64,000 bases of DNA, taken from contig NZ_JACBYI010000027.1 of NCBI RefSeq assembly GCF_019352175.1, positions 25,600-89,599 of the forward strand, written 5' to 3'. A program made the position numbers and the translations under genes. The first letter of the stretch is position 1; each line of letters opens with the position of its first letter. This document shows positions 1-8,875 of this stretch, in pieces. The DNA comes from Paenibacillus sp. S150. Its GTDB lineage: Bacteria > Bacillota > Bacilli > Paenibacillales > Paenibacillaceae. A model generated the notes under the pieces. The model was not told the DNA's origin. It saw only the letters and a list, made by a program, of their open reading frames with translations, and searched no databases.

Positions 1-1
1 A

Positions 2-949
2 CTCAGCAAGGTGGCCAAGGTGCAGGGAACCATCGAGCTGGAAGGCGAGGATGCCACAATCAGTGAAAAGAAACTGAAGCTGTATGCGGTTGACAGCAGC
101 GGCAACGAGATTAAGGATGCGGTCATCGAGCCTTCTTCCGTAGCTGTGGAGCTGCCAATCACCCTTCCGTTCAAAAGCCTGCCGCTGAACATCAGCTTTA
201 CCGGCCAGCTGCCGGGGACGTTGGCTCTATCCCGGGTGACACCGGAACAGGATACGGTAACGGTATATGGAACCGAAGAGGCCCTGGCTTCTTTATCGTC
301 TTATGAAGCGACGCTGAATTTAAGCACACTGGGTTCCGCTGGCACCCAGGAGCTGAAGCTGGAACTGACAGCTCCGGAGGGTACCGCCAGGATTGAGCCT
401 GCAGTCTTAAATGTGTCTGTAGTTACCTCGGAAATAGCAGAGAGGACCATCGACAATATCCCTATCAAGCTGGAGGGTGTGAACACCGGGCTTACCGCTC
501 TGATTGCAGATCCGGCCGGCAAGGCTGTTACCCTGGCTGTATCAGGAGCTCCAGCCTTGCTGGATCAGCTGAATAAGGATAATATCAGCGTGGTGGCGGA
601 TGTGGTCGGCCTCACCGCCGGAATTCATGAGGTGGCTCTGCAGGTTTCGCTGCCCAGGTTCATTACACTGGGGAACGCTACGCAGCGGCTCACCGCAACT
701 GTAGAGCTGCAGGCACCGTCAACCCCTGCACCCACTGAGACCCCGGATAACGGCAGTGTAAACACGGTAAGCCCTGAGCCAAGCACTGAGCCAGCCTCCG
801 GCGAGGAAAGTACTCCAGAGCCTGTGCAGAGCGGAGATAGCTCTGTGCCTGCGGCCACGCCTACTCCTTCCGACGGAGCAGCGGAGAACAGCGGCACTTC
901 CGGTGCTAACGGGACCGGCAACAATGCAGGCAGTACTGGCGGGACGTAA
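2..949 (+). CDS. cdaR: CdaR/YbbR-domain protein, 3' part (partial)
   Basis: The reading frame is open from the first bases of the window, so the 5' end lies upstream. The visible part carries repeated YbbR-like beta-rich units (about 80 residues each, with the recurring pattern of a beta strand followed by VTVYG and later VxVSG-type segments). It ends in a long tail rich in Pro, Thr, Ser, Glu and Gly. CdaR is the extracytoplasmic regulator of the c-di-AMP cyclase CdaA in Firmicutes, and cdaA-cdaR-glmM is a conserved gene order, which fits glmM starting 110 bases downstream. The low-complexity tail is probably exposed in the wall zone. The function is inferred from the family and gene order; the membrane anchor would be upstream and is not seen. 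Confidence 0.85.
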   Translation, partial: LSKVAKVQGTIELEGEDATISEKKLKLYAVDSSGNEIKDAVIEPSSVAVELPITLPFKSLPLNISFTGQLPGTLALSRVTPEQDTVTVYGTEEALASLSSYEATLNLSTLGSAGTQELKLELTAPEGTARIEPAVLNVSVVTSEIAERTIDNIPIKLEGVNTGLTALIADPAGKAVTLAVSGAPALLDQLNKDNISVVADVVGLTAGIHEVALQVSLPRFITLGNATQRLTATVELQAPSTPAPTETPDNGSVNTVSPEPSTEPASGEESTPEPVQSGDSSVPAATPTPSDGAAENSGTSGANGTGNNAGSTGGT

Positions 950-1058
950 CTTTTCCAGCCGGTGTACGTCTATATTAAGTGTTATAAGCACACGAAATAG
1001 GGATTCATTCATACAATAATTCATTAAGCTGAAGCAGCGTATTCAAAGGAGAAAACAG

Positions 1059-2399
1059 ATGGGTAAGTATTTTGGAACAGATGGGGTGCGCGGAGTCGCA
1101 AACCGGGAATTAACAGCAGAGACGGCCTATAGCATCGGCCGCTGCGGAGGATATGTATTGGCAGGCAATGTGGAGAAGCCTAAGGTGGTTATAGGCATGG
1201 ACACGCGTATTTCGGGTCCGCTGCTGGAATCGGCGCTTGTAGCTGGCATGTTGTCCATTGGTGCCCGGGTTATCCGGCTTGGTGTCGTGAGCACGCCTGC
1301 TGTGGCTTATATTACAAGATTGCTGAAGGCAGATGCGGGAGTGATGATTTCCGCCTCCCATAATCCGGTTGAGGATAACGGGATTAAGTTCTTTGGCGGG
1401 GACGGCTTCAAGCTGACGGATGAAACCGAGCTGCGCATTGAAGAGCTGATGGATGCAGAGGCAGATGAATTGCCGCGGCCTGTAGGTGCAGGTCTGGGGA
1501 CAGTAAGCATAGATAACGATGCGAAATATTTGTATTTGGAATACCTCAAAACAACGATTTCCCATAAATTCACTGGCCTTAAGGTTGTGCTGGACTGTGC
1601 CCATGGAGCGGCTTATGAATTGGCGCCGCGCTTGTTCAGGGAGCTTGGCGCAGAAGTGATTGCCATCGGTTCGGAGCCGGACGGACTGAATATAAATGAC
1701 GGCTTCGGCTCCACGCATCCGGAGACGCTGCGCGAGGAAGTGCTGCGACAGGGTGCGGATCTGGGGCTTGCTTTTGACGGGGATGCCGACCGGCTGATTG
1801 CCATTGATGAGAACGGCGACGAAGTCGACGGAGACTTTATCCTCTGTATTTGCGGGGATGCCATGAACCGTGCCGGCAAGCTTAAAGACGGTACTATTGT
1901 ATCCACGGTAATGAGCAATATCGGTTTCTACAAAGCGACGGAGCAATTGTCGTTGAACACGGCCAAAACCGCAGTAGGTGACCGTTATGTGATGGAGGAA
2001 ATGCGGCGTGGCGGTTACAATCTGGGCGGCGAACAGTCCGGTCATGTGATTTTCCTGGATTATAATACAACAGGTGACGGTATTCTGACGGCGATCCAAC
2101 TGGTGGACACGATGAAGGCATCGGGCAAGAAGCTCAGTGCGCTGAAGGCAATGATGACCAAATACCCCCAGGTGCTTGTGAATGTGCGCGTACAGGATAA
2201 AACCAATTATCCGAACAATCCGGCGATTGAAGCAGCCATTCATGACGTTGAGGGCAAGCTCGGCGACAATGGCCGTGTACTGGTGCGTCCTTCCGGAACC
2301 GAACCGCTGATCCGCGTAATGGCGGAAGGACCGGATAAGGCGGAGCTGGATCTGTATGTCGGGCAAATTGTTGATGTCGTTCAGCGCGAATTGGTTTAA
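1059..2399 (+). CDS. glmM: Phosphoglucosamine mutase GlmM
   Basis: The 446-residue protein starts MGKYFGTDGVRG, the family's standard N-terminus, after a good AAAGGAG site. It converts glucosamine-6-phosphate to glucosamine-1-phosphate on the way to UDP-GlcNAc for peptidoglycan. The phosphoserine loop SASHNP is near residue 100, the metal loop DGDADR near residue 242, and the phosphate-binding PSGTEP near residue 410, so all catalytic elements are present. The length is normal. It follows cdaR and precedes glmS, so two consecutive steps of amino-sugar synthesis are adjacent. glmS, however, has its own promoter and ribozyme leader. Confidence 0.97.
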   Translation: MGKYFGTDGVRGVANRELTAETAYSIGRCGGYVLAGNVEKPKVVIGMDTRISGPLLESALVAGMLSIGARVIRLGVVSTPAVAYITRLLKADAGVMISASHNPVEDNGIKFFGGDGFKLTDETELRIEELMDAEADELPRPVGAGLGTVSIDNDAKYLYLEYLKTTISHKFTGLKVVLDCAHGAAYELAPRLFRELGAEVIAIGSEPDGLNINDGFGSTHPETLREEVLRQGADLGLAFDGDADRLIAIDENGDEVDGDFILCICGDAMNRAGKLKDGTIVSTVMSNIGFYKATEQLSLNTAKTAVGDRYVMEEMRRGGYNLGGEQSGHVIFLDYNTTGDGILTAIQLVDTMKASGKKLSALKAMMTKYPQVLVNVRVQDKTNYPNNPAIEAAIHDVEGKLGDNGRVLVRPSGTEPLIRVMAEGPDKAELDLYVGQIVDVVQRELV

Positions 2400-2427
2400 T
2401 TAGGAATATTAATGCTGTAGCGGTTCT

Positions 2428-2475
2428 GCCGGTGAAGTGGATGCTTGATCTTGCTTCACCGGCTGAATGTTTATT
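2428..2475 (+). terminator. Probable terminator after glmM
   Basis: A 10-bp perfect stem (GCCGGTGAAG with CTTCACCGGC) encloses a 16-base loop and is followed by a U-rich but interrupted tract. This weak-tailed hairpin probably ends the cdaR-glmM message. Confidence 0.55.
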
Positions 2476-2523
2476 TTGTCCAATTTCTTGCATGAGCTGT
2501 CAAAAGTATTCCTGTGGCGCGCA

Positions 2524-2552
2524 TTGCCAAAACGATGTAAGGTGCATATAAT
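2524..2552 (+). promoter_or_regulatory. Sigma-A promoter of the glmS leader
   Basis: TTGCCA and TATAAT are separated by exactly 17 bases. The promoter lies about 50 bases upstream of the ribozyme cleavage site, so the transcript would begin just before the ribozyme. Confidence 0.7.
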
Positions 2553-2599
2553 AGATTAAGTGTCATTCCAGAAGGAAAGCGGGGATAGTAAGGTTGGCA

Positions 2600-2803
2600 A
2601 CAGTAAGCGCCAGAGCTTGATCTTGCGCGGGGGAGAAGGGAAAGCCGGTATTTGCCGATAAGGGCAGGGCTTGAACGGATCACGGCAGATGTAAGCTGAC
2701 GAGGTGGAGGTGTTCGAAATGTTCGGCGGGGACCTCCCGGTGATGCACCAGAGCCGTAAATGGAAACGGAAAATGCGAGGGCGACCTTTCACACAACGTT
2801 TCT
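2600..2803 (+). ncRNA. glmS ribozyme (GlcN6P-activated self-cleaving leader)
   Basis: The family signature AGCGCCAGAGCTT sits at 2606-2618. The core blocks GACGAGGTGGAGG, TCGGCGGGGACCTCCC and AGAGCCGTAA follow in the usual order. A GAAACG/CGTTTC helix (2763-2768 with 2797-2802) matches P4. Self-cleavage is expected between A2606 and G2607. In this family glucosamine-6-phosphate is the cofactor, and cleavage destabilises glmS mRNA, giving feedback on the product of GlmS. About 270 bases separate the ribozyme from the glmS start. Confidence 0.95.
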
Positions 2804-3071
2804 GTGGGTGCAAGCAGAATTGTATAAATCATGGGTATGCGCGATAACGGAAAGTAACAAAGCGTTCTGCCACGGCAGAGGAGAAGACTGTACATTTCAT
2901 GAGCATAGCTGCAAGGAGACGGGAATACTGTCCTTTTAGGGTCACGCAGCCGTTCTCGCTTGCCCAAGTCTGAAATACAACAGAATATTTGCTTTTTCTC
3001 AAAAAACATGCCGCACGGCACGTTTCTTTCCTTATGCCGCCCACACTATAAATTGGACGGAGGAAAATATA

Positions 3072-4904
3072 ATGTGTGGTATTGTAGGATATATCGGGAA
3101 TCAGAATTCGCAGGGAATCTTGGTCGAGGGTTTGAAAAAGCTGGAGTATCGCGGGTATGATTCGGCCGGGATTGCCGTATTTACCAAGGATGGCCTTCAG
3201 GTTGTAAAAGCGCAGGGCCGCATGGCGAACCTGGAATCGAGGCTGGAAGCTAGTCCACTGACAGGCAGCGCCGGAATCGGGCATACACGCTGGGCCACGC
3301 ACGGCAAGCCTTCCGATGAGAACTCCCACCCTCACACCGATGAGAGCCGTAAGTTCTCGGTCGTTCACAACGGGATTGTTGAGAACTACCTGGACCTTAA
3401 GGAAGAACTGATTGCCGGAGGATGCCACTTCACTTCCGAAACGGATACGGAGGTTATTTCCCACCTGATTGCCCGCGAATACAACGGTGATATCGTAAAA
3501 GCTGTCCAAAAAGCGATTACTTTCATGCGCGGTGCATTTGCACTGGGAGTTCTAACAGAATATGAGCCCGACAAACTGGTGGCTGTTCGTCAAGCCAGTC
3601 CGCTGATCATTGGTCTGGGCGAAGGTGAAAACTTTATCGGGTCCGATATTCCGGCTTTGCTGGAATACACCCGCAACGTATATATTTTGAACGACGGCGA
3701 AATGGCTGTGCTGACACGGGATGCTGTCGAATTGATGACGATTGAAGGCAACTTTATTTCTCGGGAAATGATTACTGTCGATTGGGATGCGGTTACCGCA
3801 GAAAAAGGCGGCTATGAGCATTTCATGCTGAAAGAAATCCACGAGCAGCCCAAAGCTTACCGCGATACCATGCGCGGACGGATGAATGCTGAAGGAAATA
3901 AAGTTATTCTGCCGGAGCTGAACCTGACGGAAGAACAGATCAAGAACATCCGCAACATCCAGATCGTTGCTTGTGGGACTGCTTATAATGCAGGTCTCGT
4001 TGGACGCAATCTGATTGAAGCCCTGGTTCGTATTCCTGTGGAAAATGACATCGCTTCGGAATACCGTTACCGTTCGCCGATTGTAACTCCGGAAACCCTG
4101 GTTATCGTAGTCAGCCAATCCGGCGAAACTGCGGATACCCTGGCTGCGCTGCGTGAAGGCCAGGCAAACGGTGCGCATGTGCTGGCCATCACCAACGTAG
4201 TGGGCAGCTCCATTGCCCGTGAAGCCAATGATGTGCTGGTAACCCTGGCTGGACCGGAAATTGCGGTGGCTTCCACCAAAGCTTACACTTCGCAGCTGAT
4301 TGCCTTTACCTTGCTTGGTCTGTATATGGCTGAGGTGCGCGGAACACAGACTGAAGCACAGGTTGCTGAAATTCTGGCCGCAATGCAGTCCCTGCCTGAG
4401 CAGGTGGAACAAATCCTGGCACAAAAAGAAGCGATCAAAACCTACGCCGAGCAAATCGCCGTGCATAAGCACCTGTTCTTCATCGGCCGCGGCATAGATT
4501 ACGCAGTAGCCCAGGAAGGATCGCTGAAGCTGAAAGAAATCTCCTACATTCACTCCGAAGCTTATGCTGCAGGTGAATTGAAGCACGGTACCCTGGCGCT
4601 GATCGAAGAAGGCGTTCCGGTTATTGCCCTGGCAACCCAGGAATCGGTGCTGGAGAAGACGGTAAGCAACATCAAGGAAGTGAAAGCCCGCGGTGCAGAT
4701 GTCCTGGCCATCACACATGAAGAGCATGTCACCGACCTGCTGAGATCCGTCGATCAAGCCTTCGTTATTCCGAAGACCCTGCCGCTGCTGACCGCTGCAT
4801 TGTCCGTAGTTACGCTGCAGCTGCTGGCTTACTACGCTTCGCTGGCCCTGGGCCACGATGTGGATAAACCACGGAATTTGGCGAAGAGTGTTACGGTGGA
4901 GTAG
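3072..4904 (+). CDS. glmS: Glutamine-fructose-6-phosphate aminotransferase GlmS
   Basis: The 610-residue enzyme makes glucosamine-6-phosphate from fructose-6-phosphate and glutamine. Cys2 (MCGIVGYIG) is the N-terminal nucleophile of the glutamine amidotransferase domain (about 1-240). Two SIS isomerase domains follow (about 290-420 and 460-590), with VSQSGETADT as the sugar-phosphate loop and a conserved AKSVTVE C-terminus. The start is fixed by GGACGGAGG about 10 bases upstream and by the obligatory Met-Cys. The gene is controlled by the upstream ribozyme. Its length and motifs are normal. Confidence 0.98.
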   Translation: MCGIVGYIGNQNSQGILVEGLKKLEYRGYDSAGIAVFTKDGLQVVKAQGRMANLESRLEASPLTGSAGIGHTRWATHGKPSDENSHPHTDESRKFSVVHNGIVENYLDLKEELIAGGCHFTSETDTEVISHLIAREYNGDIVKAVQKAITFMRGAFALGVLTEYEPDKLVAVRQASPLIIGLGEGENFIGSDIPALLEYTRNVYILNDGEMAVLTRDAVELMTIEGNFISREMITVDWDAVTAEKGGYEHFMLKEIHEQPKAYRDTMRGRMNAEGNKVILPELNLTEEQIKNIRNIQIVACGTAYNAGLVGRNLIEALVRIPVENDIASEYRYRSPIVTPETLVIVVSQSGETADTLAALREGQANGAHVLAITNVVGSSIAREANDVLVTLAGPEIAVASTKAYTSQLIAFTLLGLYMAEVRGTQTEAQVAEILAAMQSLPEQVEQILAQKEAIKTYAEQIAVHKHLFFIGRGIDYAVAQEGSLKLKEISYIHSEAYAAGELKHGTLALIEEGVPVIALATQESVLEKTVSNIKEVKARGADVLAITHEEHVTDLLRSVDQAFVIPKTLPLLTAALSVVTLQLLAYYASLALGHDVDKPRNLAKSVTVE

Positions 4905-4972
4905 GTGATTTCTGGTTAAGGGCAAGCTTGATAAATTACATTAGTGTGTTGTTCTGAGAAAGCTTAAGATCT

Positions 4973-5011
4973 AGAGCCGTCCTGAAATTCCAGGGCGGCT
5001 CTATCTTTTTT
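4973..5011 (+). terminator. Intrinsic terminator of glmS
   Basis: A 12-bp stem (AGAGCCGTCCTG with CAGGGCGGCTCT, one G-U pair) has a 6-base loop and is followed by a T-rich run. A module C repeat copy begins within a few bases of the T run. Confidence 0.9.
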
Positions 5012-5017
5012 CTTGAT

Positions 5018-5216
5018 GGAAAAAGTAACACTATTGGGCTGGAACCCTGGCTTTAACGGGTTTTAGTGGGATTTTGTACACTTAATGGAGGCCCACTCCC
5101 CCCATACGGCTGATTTCAGACGAGCTAGTTGTACTTTTTCCCACTAAGGCTGGTCCAGGATTCGAATGCATTGGATTAGTGTTCCTTTTTCCCACTAAGG
5201 TGGGCTGCCCTTTTTG
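5018..5216 (+). repeat. Interspersed repeat module C, copy 1
   Basis: This stretch is closely similar to 26049-26230, 47777-47985 and 63687-63873. It starts with AAAAAGTAACACTA and contains TTTAGTGGGATTTTGTACAC, then an inverted counterpart GTACTTTTTCCCACTAA, so the RNA could fold into a long imperfect hairpin. A second TTTTTCCCACTAAGG follows. It has no credible ORF. It lies immediately behind the glmS terminator. After about 5216 the similarity fades with a short shared piece, CAAGTTCATCTTATATG. Confidence 0.85.
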
Positions 5217-5658
5217 TTATTGTTCCAAGTTCATCTTATATGGACTGAAAAATAAAATATTAGACTGACGATGCTTCATTAAGCTAACGGGCAGGCTAAC
5301 GGAATGGGACTGCAGTCGAAAAAAAGAACAAAAAATTGCCCGATTAACGATACTCGATACCCATGGTACCCTGAAGGAGAACAATATTGCGTCATCTGAC
5401 CTGGTTATTGTCTGAATCAATCGGCATTTCCGGATTTGTTGCGCGGTTCGCCGGAGATGAATTGTCCGCGCTGAATATGATTTCGTCCAAGCGAGCAGCC
5501 TCATCACGATCTATGTACATGCTGTCCCCGAACATGCTTCGATTTGAAGATGGGAACGAAATATCGTTTACACGATCACCTGTAATGAATAAAGAAAGAT
5601 GCTGTGCCGAATACGAAAAAAAGAAGCCGACCATTTCGTTGATCGACCTCTATTTATT
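5217..5658. other. Gene-poor stretch with a possible GGDEF-like stub
   Basis: No intact gene is seen here. A TTG codon at 5387, six bases after AAGGAGA, opens a plus-strand frame whose first 30 codons include GFVARFAGDEL. That resembles the VARFGGDEF signature of diguanylate cyclases, but the frame soon loses any resemblance and runs into the antisense of the next gene. It may be a decayed fragment or chance. The rest is unassigned. Confidence 0.25.
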
Positions 5659-6405
5659 CTATTGCGCGGTCAAAATTTGTGGACCTTCAGCCGTGATGGC
5701 GATCGTATGCTCGTATTGGGCGGCAAGCTTGTTGTCCATCGTCCGTGCGGTCCAGCCGTCCGGATCGATTGTCATGAGGTAGGTGCCTTCGGTGATCATG
5801 GGCTCAATCGTGAACACCATACCTTCCTTGATACGGAGGCCTTTTCCGGGCTTGCCGACATGCATATAAGTCGGTTCCTCGTGCAGGTCGCGGCCGATGC
5901 CATGGGCGAGAAGGTCCCGCACGACGCCGAAACCATGTGATTCCGCATGCCGCTGAATCGTGCTCGTCACGTCGCCGAGTCGATTGCCGGGCTGCGCCTG
6001 CCCGATGCCCAGGCCAAGACATTCCTTCGTGACGCGCATCAACTTCTCGGCCGTCGGCGAGATCTTCCCGACTGCATAGCTCCAAGCCGAATCGCCGAGC
6101 CAGCCGTCGAGCTCCGCGACCGTGTCAATCGTCACGATATCGCCTTCCTCAAGTGGCTTATTGCTGGGGAAGCCATGCGCGATCACGTCGTTGACGGAGG
6201 CACAGGTCGCATATGGATAGCCCTTGTAGCCCTTCTCGTATGGCTTGGCGCCGTGCTTCAAAATAATGTCTTCGAATATGCGCTCAATCTCGTTCGTTGT
6301 GATGCCCGGTTTGATGAGCGGGGCAATTGTACGGTGGCATTCAGCCACCACTTGGCATGCCTTGCGGATGGATTCGATTTCATGCTTGCTTTTTAAGATG
6401 ATCAT
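5659..6405 (-). CDS. map: Type I methionine aminopeptidase (probable second copy)
   Basis: The 248-residue protein removes N-terminal methionine from nascent proteins. All expected metal and substrate residues are visible: His77, Asp94 (VTIDT), Asp105 (GDSAWS), His168 (HGIGRDLHEEP), Glu201 (FTIEPMI) and Glu232 (YEHTIAI). The start at 6405 is chosen because AAGGAG lies 12 bases upstream, inside the last codons of the TetR gene. A longer upstream frame reads through the regulator and is not credible. The housekeeping map of Bacilli lies in the ribosomal-protein cluster, so this copy, tied to a TetR regulator, is likely accessory. It ends facing glmS, with the stub region between. Confidence 0.93.
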   Translation of the reverse strand: MIILKSKHEIESIRKACQVVAECHRTIAPLIKPGITTNEIERIFEDIILKHGAKPYEKGYKGYPYATCASVNDVIAHGFPSNKPLEEGDIVTIDTVAELDGWLGDSAWSYAVGKISPTAEKLMRVTKECLGLGIGQAQPGNRLGDVTSTIQRHAESHGFGVVRDLLAHGIGRDLHEEPTYMHVGKPGKGLRIKEGMVFTIEPMITEGTYLMTIDPDGWTARTMDNKLAAQYEHTIAITAEGPQILTAQ

Positions 6406-6412
6406 ACTTGTA

Positions 6413-6997
6413 TCAGGACTCCTTCGTAATAGCTTGCATAGCGAGTCGGGCGATCCGGCCGACGTCCAGGTCGGAATTTCCGGCATAGTAGTGCAGCCCG
6501 CAGCAACCGACCAGCACGGCAAGCATATGGTCGACGCTGTCGTCTTCGCACTGGGCGATCGATTGGAGTGGAACGTACAGCCGTTCCATAAATTTTCTTT
6601 TGGCGTGGTGTCGATCCCTCTCAGGCAAGCCTGCATAATGTTCCGCCGCCATTTTGTAGACGAGATATGCGCGGGCGTCCGACTGCCACAGCCGGAGCAG
6701 CGCTTTACAATATGTCAACAACTGCCGGTCATCCGGGGGGCTGCCGCTGATGTTCGCCCATTTTGCGATAACTTGCTCGCATCGCTCGAAGCCGCTTCCT
6801 AACACATCGTCTATTAATAAATGCCGGTTGGGGTAATAATGGTATACTGTGCCGTAACCAAGCCCTGCCTCGCGGGCGACGTCGCGAATATCAAAGCTGC
6901 CGCCCGTGCGAAAGTAGGAGCGCGCGGCGACATCCAGGATCTGTTCTCTGCGCTGCATACGTATGAGCTCATTTTGTTCTTTGGTACGGGGGCACAT
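6413..6997 (-). CDS. TetR-family transcriptional regulator
   Basis: The protein is about 194 residues. The N-terminal helix-turn-helix (residues about 12-58) contains SFDIRDVAREAGLGYGTVYHYYPNR in register with TetR DNA-binding domains; the C-terminal ligand domain is unassigned. The start at 6997 follows AAGGAGG with a spacing of 11. An upstream in-frame ATG at 7129 would add 44 residues unlike the family. The stop is 7 bases before the map start, so the two genes form one operon, and the regulator probably controls both in response to an unknown ligand. Confidence 0.88.
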   Translation of the reverse strand: MCPRTKEQNELIRMQRREQILDVAARSYFRTGGSFDIRDVAREAGLGYGTVYHYYPNRHLLIDDVLGSGFERCEQVIAKWANISGSPPDDRQLLTYCKALLRLWQSDARAYLVYKMAAEHYAGLPERDRHHAKRKFMERLYVPLQSIAQCEDDSVDHMLAVLVGCCGLHYYAGNSDLDVGRIARLAMQAITKES

Positions 6998-7147
6998 GGG
7001 CGTGAGAACCTCCTTATGTAGACCTGCAAATTTGTCGATATAAAGATAGTAACGCATGGGGCGGAGAAATGCAAAAGATCTGTTGGTGTTCGATGAAAAA
7101 GTTGTAGACTGGGCGCTGGCATTAACCAAACGGGAAACGTTAGTTCA

Positions 7148-7339
7148 ATGAAACAGCGACAGTCTAACACTTTAATTTCTGCTGGCAATAAGGTAACTTT
7201 TGCTGTAAAAACGGAGATCTCACAAGGCCGGGTTGGTGGAATTGAGCAGGGTAAGACTAAACCCTCGGCTGAGATTCTAATTGAATTAAGAAAAGAATTT
7301 AATGCTGATTTAAACTGGTTATTCGACGGGGATAAATAA
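7148..7339 (+). pseudogene. Truncated XRE-type (phage repressor-like) regulator
   Basis: The 63-codon frame keeps only the second half of an HTH_3/XRE domain: ISQGRVGGIEQGKTKPSAE, then LIELRKEFNADLNWLFDGDK. In intact repressors the first two helices precede this, but here the N-terminal codons do not match and no ribosome binding site precedes the ATG. It marks the left edge of the AT-rich island and is best read as a leftover of a mobile or phage-derived region. Confidence 0.6.
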
Positions 7340-7627
7340 AAGTGATGGATTTTAATCTGGGATTATTGGAAGGCTGATCATTGAGCTCTAATAAATAATA
7401 TATCGGGGCACCCAAAGGTTCTTGACATCTAGCTGCCAGAAGAAAATAATGTTTAGGCTAAGAAAATAAAGTACTAAACTGTCAAGGACATTAAATTAAA
7501 GGGCAGAATAGCTCAATAATTTTGCGAATACTCTACATATGGAGTTATTTACGAAGTTCGTATATAGAACGATTGTCTGCTATAAGTCTATCCGGTAAGT
7601 TCGGAGCAAAGTGAAAGTGGGCGTAAA
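7340..7627 (+). promoter_or_regulatory. AT-rich upstream region of the MFS/ATP-grasp operon
   Basis: TTGACA at 7422-7427 and AATAAT at 7445-7450 are spaced by 17 bases, a good sigma-A promoter. About 180 bases of AT-rich untranslated leader follow before the MFS gene. I saw no clear operator or attenuator in the leader. Confidence 0.6.
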
Positions 7628-8875
7628 ATGCTTAATAAATTTCTGACGATACGACCAATAACCTGGAATATCTTGATAGGAACTCTATTTAGCCGCATTG
7701 CATATTTTATGTGCATGCCATTTCTTGCAATCTATCTCACGTCAATTAAGGGAATTCCTGCAAGCGTAGCAGGAATGATTTTAGCGTCGAGTGCTTTGGT
7801 GGGAGTCATCACAAGCTTTTGGGGCGGCGTATTAACCGATCAATATGGTGCCAGGAAGATATTATTTACTACAGCAGTGGTGTGGGGGCTAGTCTTTTTT
7901 TCGTTTACGGTGGCAAGCAGCGCATTGCAATTTTTTGTGATAAATGTTTTAAATGGTATTTGTTATTCCATATTTGAGCCGGCGACACGGAAGGTTTTAT
8001 CTGACCATGCCAGTGAAGGAAATAAGCTAATGGTTTTTAACTTCCGATTGACGGCATTGAACGTGGGCGCCATTATAGGTCCAATACTCGGTATTGCTCT
8101 TGGCAAAAATTCGAGTATCCTGCCATTTGTGCTATTAGGCACTATGTATCTGCTATACGGCTTTTCTATTTTGTTTACATTGAAGGAAAATGGTACAGCA
8201 GATGCAGCAGAGCAGGCCATTCAAAAGAGTGAAGTCAAGCTAGTACCTGCCCTCAAGGTTATCTTTACAGATAAGGTGTTCATGTGGACTTTAGTGGGGA
8301 CTATTTTTACATTTACAGGTTACTCGCATTTGACCTCTACACTCCCTCAATACTTCAGTGAGCCCACCATTTTTAGGAAGGGTGTAGAGACATTTTCAAT
8401 TCTGCTCTCTGTAAATGGATTTGTGGTGATTTTAATACAATATCCTGTCGTTAACCTCATGAAGCGCTTTACACCCTTCATATCGATTGCATTAGGTAAT
8501 GTACTGATCAGTTTAAGCTTAGTGATGTTTTCACTATCCCAGCATTTTGTTTATTTGTTAGCGACCATGGTGGTATTTACTGTAGGTGAGCTTTTGCTGG
8601 GGTCAATGATAGATATCCTGATCGATGAGCTCGCTGTAGAGTCGCTAAAAGGCACCTATTTTGGTGCGATCAGTTTTATGAGATTAGGGAATGCACTGGG
8701 GCCGATGATCGGAGGCTTGGTCATCAGTGTTTTAGGATTTGGAAAATCAACTATGCTATTTTCGATTCTCGCAGCCATTACATTATTTGGAGTTATTGCC
8801 CTGTTAATATCAAGGAATTTGTATTTAAGAGAAAACGATATGAAGATGATGGAGGCTCTGAGGGAAAATGTATAG
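7628..8875 (+). CDS. MFS transporter (probable exporter)
   Basis: The 415-residue protein has about 12 hydrophobic segments and the loop 2-3 MFS motif GGVLTDQYGARK near residue 65. A cytoplasmic loop at about residues 190-210 divides the two halves. The ribosome site before the ATG is weak. The stop overlaps the next gene by 8 bases, so it is translationally coupled to the first ATP-grasp ligase. An MFS carrier tied to amino-acid ligases is the arrangement known from bacilysin (BacE with BacD), where the carrier exports the peptide. The substrate here is not known. Base composition is clearly more AT-rich than in the flanking genes. Confidence 0.85.
   Translation: MLNKFLTIRPITWNILIGTLFSRIAYFMCMPFLAIYLTSIKGIPASVAGMILASSALVGVITSFWGGVLTDQYGARKILFTTAVVWGLVFFSFTVASSALQFFVINVLNGICYSIFEPATRKVLSDHASEGNKLMVFNFRLTALNVGAIIGPILGIALGKNSSILPFVLLGTMYLLYGFSILFTLKENGTADAAEQAIQKSEVKLVPALKVIFTDKVFMWTLVGTIFTFTGYSHLTSTLPQYFSEPTIFRKGVETFSILLSVNGFVVILIQYPVVNLMKRFTPFISIALGNVLISLSLVMFSLSQHFVYLLATMVVFTVGELLLGSMIDILIDELAVESLKGTYFGAISFMRLGNALGPMIGGLVISVLGFGKSTMLFSILAAITLFGVIALLISRNLYLRENDMKMMEALRENV

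Noticed and set aside
1110..2366. A 418-codon open frame on the minus strand opposite glmM
   Set aside because: It is an antisense shadow of a GC-rich essential gene. It has no ribosome site and its composition is rich in His, Arg, Gln and Cys.
3552..4925. A 457-codon open frame on the minus strand opposite glmS
   Set aside because: It is the antisense shadow of the glmS reading frame. It shows no family motif and has no start signal.
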